This document shows positions 59,867 to 64,000 of a stretch of DNA of 64,000 nucleotides, piece after piece. A program made the position numbers and the translations under genes. This stretch comes from Channa striata (taxonomy: Eukaryota > Chordata > Actinopteri > Anabantiformes > Channidae), in contig CM065174.1 in NCBI GenBank assembly GCA_033026295.1, positions 26,277,498 to 26,341,497 on the forward strand, written 5' to 3'. The notes under the pieces are model-generated. The model had not been told where the DNA came from. It did not search any database and saw nothing but the letters and a program-made list of their open reading frames with translations. Every line of letters begins with the position of its first letter. The first letter of the stretch is position 1.

Positions 59867-62800
59867 GTGTATGTTATTGTTATTTCGTTTCTTGTAGCAG
59901 TGGGAGGGAAAAAGTTCATACGATGTATTTGCACTTTTTACAATAAAACACGGGCTTCAGTTAGTTGCAAGTCTGTGGATTTAACGTTGTACGTACTGTC
60001 ACACCTTTCCTGGAAATGGGGTTTGTAGTTGGGAACTGGGACGAGAGTGACGCGAGCTTCCAGGATTGTACAGACTCGAGCTTCGTCTTCACGGCTAAAC
60101 ATCCAAGCAATTCATGTTGAAGTTCGAAAATAAACCCGTAACTAGCCGGACCACAGCTAGTCTGTCATATTACAGGAGGTTGAGATTAGCTTGCTAGCGT
60201 CTCGCTAACCCTAATGCCTACCCTGCTGCCCGGTGAAAATGACGCTGCTCATACATTAGGACAGTGCTGTAGTGGTAAGAGGATTAGTAGGCTGATCTCC
60301 GCCGTCCTCCAATTAGCACTGCGAGCCGCACCAGAATTGTGACGGGTTAAGAAAGGGACACATGGCTGTTAATCTATTACGTTACTGGTGTAACCGTCAC
60401 ACTACTTTTATCTTTGAAGGCCGAGCACATTCTTTTTACGAAACTGAACATGTCCTAAAGACTTTCAGTTCTAAAGATAACAATCGATCTGGGTGGACTA
60501 GAGGGTGAATTCGGGGAGGAATGGGAAGACGAGGGTCATGAATAAATCATTAGTCGACACAGGAGAGTGATGTCAGCTTGAATAAATCCCGCACGCTGTA
60601 TGTACATGTGTAAGTGCATACAGACACACGTAGAGTTCCGTCCTAACCCCCGCATAGGCAGCTCTCGTCTTCGAATGGACAGTCTTTCATTTGAGTGTCG
60701 AGCTCATTTTCTCTGAAGTTTATGCGTCCTACTAACAGTAAAGCTATCTGAATCCCCCAAGTACTCCATCTTGTGGGCTTTATGCCTCCCACATGGTTAT
60801 AATTTGAGATTTTCCCCATTTTCAAAGCTTTTCTTCTGAGCCTAGTGTTGTTAATTAAAAAGTGGACTAGTTTTGTTGTGGCCTTTTCTGTTGCCAAGTG
60901 GGGAAATCACGGCCCTTTTTGTTGTTCTCTCAGCCTCTTTCTTCACTTTTCTCCTTGCCTCTCTCTCCCACTCCCTCATCCCATATGCCTTAGTCAAGTA
61001 GAAAGCTAGGCCAACCACTTTGTAAATGGAACATCCTCCCACCATTAATGGGATTGAGCAGATGTTTTCTGTTTGGATGGCCAGAGATGGGACAGTAAAG
61101 CCAGCAGCAAAACAAAACAAAAAGATTTTTTTGGGGAAAGGGGGAAAAAAAAGGCAGATAGCAAAATCCGATATTTATGGAAACGATTATATCACTTCCC
61201 TCGTGTCCCGTATGGCCGCACGTCTCGCACATATGGCAAATTAGAGGTCATCTCTTCCAGTTTAGCGCATGTCTTAAGTGCGTGTGCCAGCAATTTTGGT
61301 ACTAAAACCTCATAAATAACACTGTAACCCCTAGGACAAGGTGTTATAAATAGGACGTGTCAAACCCTGCTTCGGCCAGCCTCTGGTTTCCCCAAAACCC
61401 TCTCTTTTCACCCACCGAGCAGCTCAGCTACTTTTTAATTTGGCCTTCCCGCTGGCTAACCAACTGACGCCTCTCGGCGAGGGCCTCTATATTTCAACAA
61501 GCCCACAAAAGCCCCAGTCCTCGGGCACTCACGCTCACAAAGCTCTCCAACCTTTCTAAGCTGTTACTTTTTTGGAGCTCAGACTCTACCATCAGCAGAA
61601 GAGAAACGCCAGCCCTGGCCAGAACGCAGCGGCCAAGTCTCATCTGTCAGAAACCCAGGGGCCGGATTCTCCAGCCACTGAATGGGCAGCGCCCATCCAA
61701 AACAGAGGGTAGAGGAAGAAAGGAAGAAAGAGAGGAGTGTGGGGGAGAGAGGGTTTGAGAGCGAGAGGAAGCTCCCAGATAAACAGACCACAGCGCCTCA
61801 ACTCCTAATCACCCTGCGCTTCCGTTTCCAGACTTTATAATTAGAAGGGCCCCGTCCCTTTTTTCTCTGTATTCCCAGTTGACGCAAATGCTTCTTGTGG
61901 CTTGGCACCTCGTTTGGGGCGTGGGTTTTCAAGAGTTTACAGGCCCTGGGCCTTAGCTCTCTGGCTTTCTGGTCGCTCTGATACAGCATGAATAGCTAAC
62001 CACTGTCTTAATGCACACTTCACTTGGCTGCTCCTCGCCTTGCCTCCCTCCGTCTCTGATGATCGGCATGACCCCATCATTCATCCTCGTGCCACCTCTT
62101 TTTAAATAGGACTATTCAGTCATACACAAGTCTTAAAAACAAATTGAATACATGAATATGCAAAGTGTTGTCGCTTACTCTGCTCCCCCCCCCCCCCTTT
62201 TTTTTCTTTTTTCTGCTCTTCTGCACGTGTTGCTGCATCCTTTTAAACTCATGTCATCTCGGCCTCCTCTTTTCACATTTGACATGCCACCCAATAAAAG
62301 CCCGGCCACTAATTTAAACCTACTGCAGCTTCCACATAAAAGATTCCATGGGGAAAAAACTCAGAGGAAAGTTACTAATCACTTTAATATCATTTATGTC
62401 TGGGAGTCATCAACAGGATGAGCTTTGTACATTGTTTTTCTCCAGTCCTGCACTCGTAATGCATTTCATTACGTCCATAAGATTCACTTCACAGCATTTT
62501 GTGCTGCTGCCCGTTCTATGGGTTTGTGTGCAACATCTCAGAAGGCTTCTGGGGATGTGTTTTGGGTTGCACAAAGCAGCGCTGGGTTTTCCTAGCAGAG
62601 GCAGCTTAGATCTCAGTTTGTTCTGGTGTGGTTTGTTGAGCTTGTTGTTTATGGTGAGGGCCTATACTTTCTGGAGTTTGACAAGCTTCAAATAAAACAG
62701 CACCAAATGAATGGGCCTGTCAGTGGGGGTTACACTTCTGCTGAGCTGCGGTTCAGTACTTCGGCAAATCTCAATGCGCACATGCAGACACACACACGCC

Positions 62801-63582
62801 CATAACCATACATGGATGTATGAATACATAGATCCTCTCCTTCAGAGACACTCATCATCTTGTCTGTGCTTGAAGAAGCACACGACTCGAGCCCTGCTTT
62901 TAACCAGACTTGAGCTATCATGCGAGGGAAAGCGGCGTTTTATGACAGCGACAAATGATAGCCGGCTTTGTTTTAATGCGATGGTTTGTTTGCTTTAAAG
63001 GCACTGTAATTCTGTCATGCCGTCGAGCATGTGTCCTGCACAGTTGTGTTGGCTGTCTTCATGTGAACCACCGGAGTGAAATACAGTTCAAATATTTTGG
63101 TTGGCCTGACTTTGTATCAGTTTAACAGCGCACCAGCTGCGACTTTTAAACACACTGGCAAAGTTAATGTCCTTAGTCAATTATGACTTTTTTTATTTTC
63201 AATTACATGAAATTTAATGTCCTACTGAGAAACTGCACAGATTCTGAAAAATCCATACATCTGACAGTATAAGTGGCTAATAATCACCTACAGTTGTACA
63301 TATACTTGTATTCCCGCATGTATAAGTGACTGTTATGAGTGTTATTCAACGGGATTACGCCTCTTCTCGTTGGTTTGATTCAGCTTCTATTCAGTCCCCT
63401 CCAAAAGGAACAGCAAAGCAATTACTGGCTGGTTTTTGCACCATTGACAGTGACATTAGCTATACTGCAAAAGCAACCAGAGGATTTCTTTCCTGTTTTT
63501 TTTTGTTTTTTTTAAGCGAAACAGTTGAATTTGCTGCACTGGCCATTGCCTCACCACAATCCACTTCACACTGGGCCTGGGG

Positions 63583-63785
63583 GAATGGAGACAGAATTGT
63601 TCCCTGTAGAACGCCTGTGCTGCGGGCCTACACAAAGTTGTGTAGACGGATACACTAGGAAGGGGGACCATTATCCAGGACAAGCTGGATGGTGTTGAAG
63701 ACACCGTCAAACTGGTTCTTGACTTTTTTCCTGTCCTCCAGGCTTGACCAGTTACGTGTGCAGTATGCGGGGTGGAGCACCCCAA
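63583..63785 (-). mobile_element. probable LINE reverse-transcriptase scrap
   Basis: On the minus strand, frames near 63735-63660 read NWSSLEDRKKVKNQFDGVFN and then TIQLVLDNG. A later frame near 63615-63585 reads ARSTGVLQGTILSPF, resembling the STG.PQGT.LSPF box of fish L2/Rex-type LINEs. The parts are out of frame and much between them is missing. The assignment is tentative. Confidence 0.4.
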
Positions 63786-64000
63786 GATGATCCAAGTAGC
63801 CGAGGCATCAAGTGGATTTTACAAGGGCCACCAAAATCAGTGCCTGCACAAAAGCCTGCACATGTGTGACATCAACACCACTTTCATTTCAATTGGGGGG
63901 GGATTGAAAGCACAGTGCCCCCTGACCCCTGACCCCCATAGGATCACATATGCAGCAACAGTTGTGCTAATGAAAAACCACTTTATGTACAAGTGATTCC

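Larger units (their letters stand above)
3663..64000 (+). other. bcas3: bcas3 gene, 5' part (exon 2 to intron 13), continues past the right edge
   Basis: Twelve coding exons join into one open frame of 358 codons plus one base that I recognise as the N-terminal part of BCAS3, a cytoplasmic and cytoskeletal WD40-type beta-propeller protein. Family knowledge: BCAS3 (Rudhira) acts in directed cell migration and angiogenesis. It also forms a complex with PHAF1 that binds phosphoinositides on autophagic membranes. The human protein is a little over 900 residues, so about 40% is here. The strongest landmarks are SYMESVVTFLQDVVPQ (residues 27-42), GEAQELFSVRHGP (106-118), EKIAAFDSCTFTKKFFVT (199-216), ALGSRWLAYAENK (230-242) and GLTMVGKVVTQL (275-286). 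All introns are GT..AG, and the phases match at every junction. The propeller is cut after residue 358, and the C-terminal BCAS3 domain is not in the window. Identity is from memory of the family, not from a search. Confidence 0.96.
49771..64000 (+). other. bcas3 intron 13, first 14.2 kb
   Basis: I see no further coding exon. It contains a repeat at 51190-51395, an inverted repeat at 52238-52331, a (CA)n tract at 52673-52694, MITE copies at 54940-55215 and 59548-59866, a hAT-like relic at 57183-57350, a CA/CG tract at 58721-58741 and a LINE scrap at 63583-63785. The stretches 49771-51189, 52695-54939, 55216-57182, 57351-58720 and 59867-63582 show no gene or recognised transposon. Confidence 0.85.

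Noticed and set aside
63736..63860. possible exon after CTGTCCTCCAG at about 63741
   Set aside because: The translation is not BCAS3-like, and the region reads better as a minus-strand LINE scrap.

Overview
The window is vertebrate genomic DNA, almost certainly from a ray-finned (teleost) fish. It has small exons in large AT-rich introns, abundant (CA)n microsatellites, and interspersed repeats typical of teleosts: Tc1-like transposons, RTE-type and L2/Rex-type LINEs, tRNA-derived SINEs and small MITEs. Nothing prokaryotic is present. I cannot name the species.

One protein-coding gene is recognisable: the 5' part of bcas3 (BCAS3 microtubule-associated cell migration factor, also called Rudhira), on the + strand. 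I placed 12 coding exons between 3700 and 49770. All have GT..AG boundaries and compatible phases. Joined, they give 358 codons plus one base, from the start codon to the middle of the N-terminal beta-propeller. The rest of the gene lies beyond the right edge; the last 14.2 kb here is the start of one long intron. A CCAAT-box and GC-box region at about 1980-2170 is the best promoter candidate. The non-coding first exon could not be fixed.

Layout: 1-1425, a twice internally deleted RTE-type LINE; 1426-1980, AT-rich DNA and microsatellite; 1980-3662, putative promoter and intron 1; 3663-6461, exons 2-5 closely spaced, with a Tc1 relic and an inverted SINE-like pair in intron 4; 6462-20718, introns 5 and 6 around exon 6; 20719-36666, exon 7 and the 15.9 kb intron 7, which carries a Tc1-like transposon with a LINE inserted in it; 36667-49770, exons 8-13; 49771-64000, intron 13 with two MITE copies, a hairpin repeat, a hAT-like relic and other repeat pieces.

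I found no new biological system. The most useful observations are: (a) exon 13 has a 46-bp TG tract where its polypyrimidine tract should be; (b) four (CA)n tracts are clustered just upstream of exon 12; (c) a nested LINE-in-Tc1 insertion whose order of events can be read; (d) an inverted SINE pair in intron 4; (e) a small foldback MITE family; and (f) long repeat-poor intron stretches that could hold regulatory elements for the tbx2/tbx4 genes, which flank BCAS3 in other vertebrates. Conservation cannot be tested from this sequence alone.
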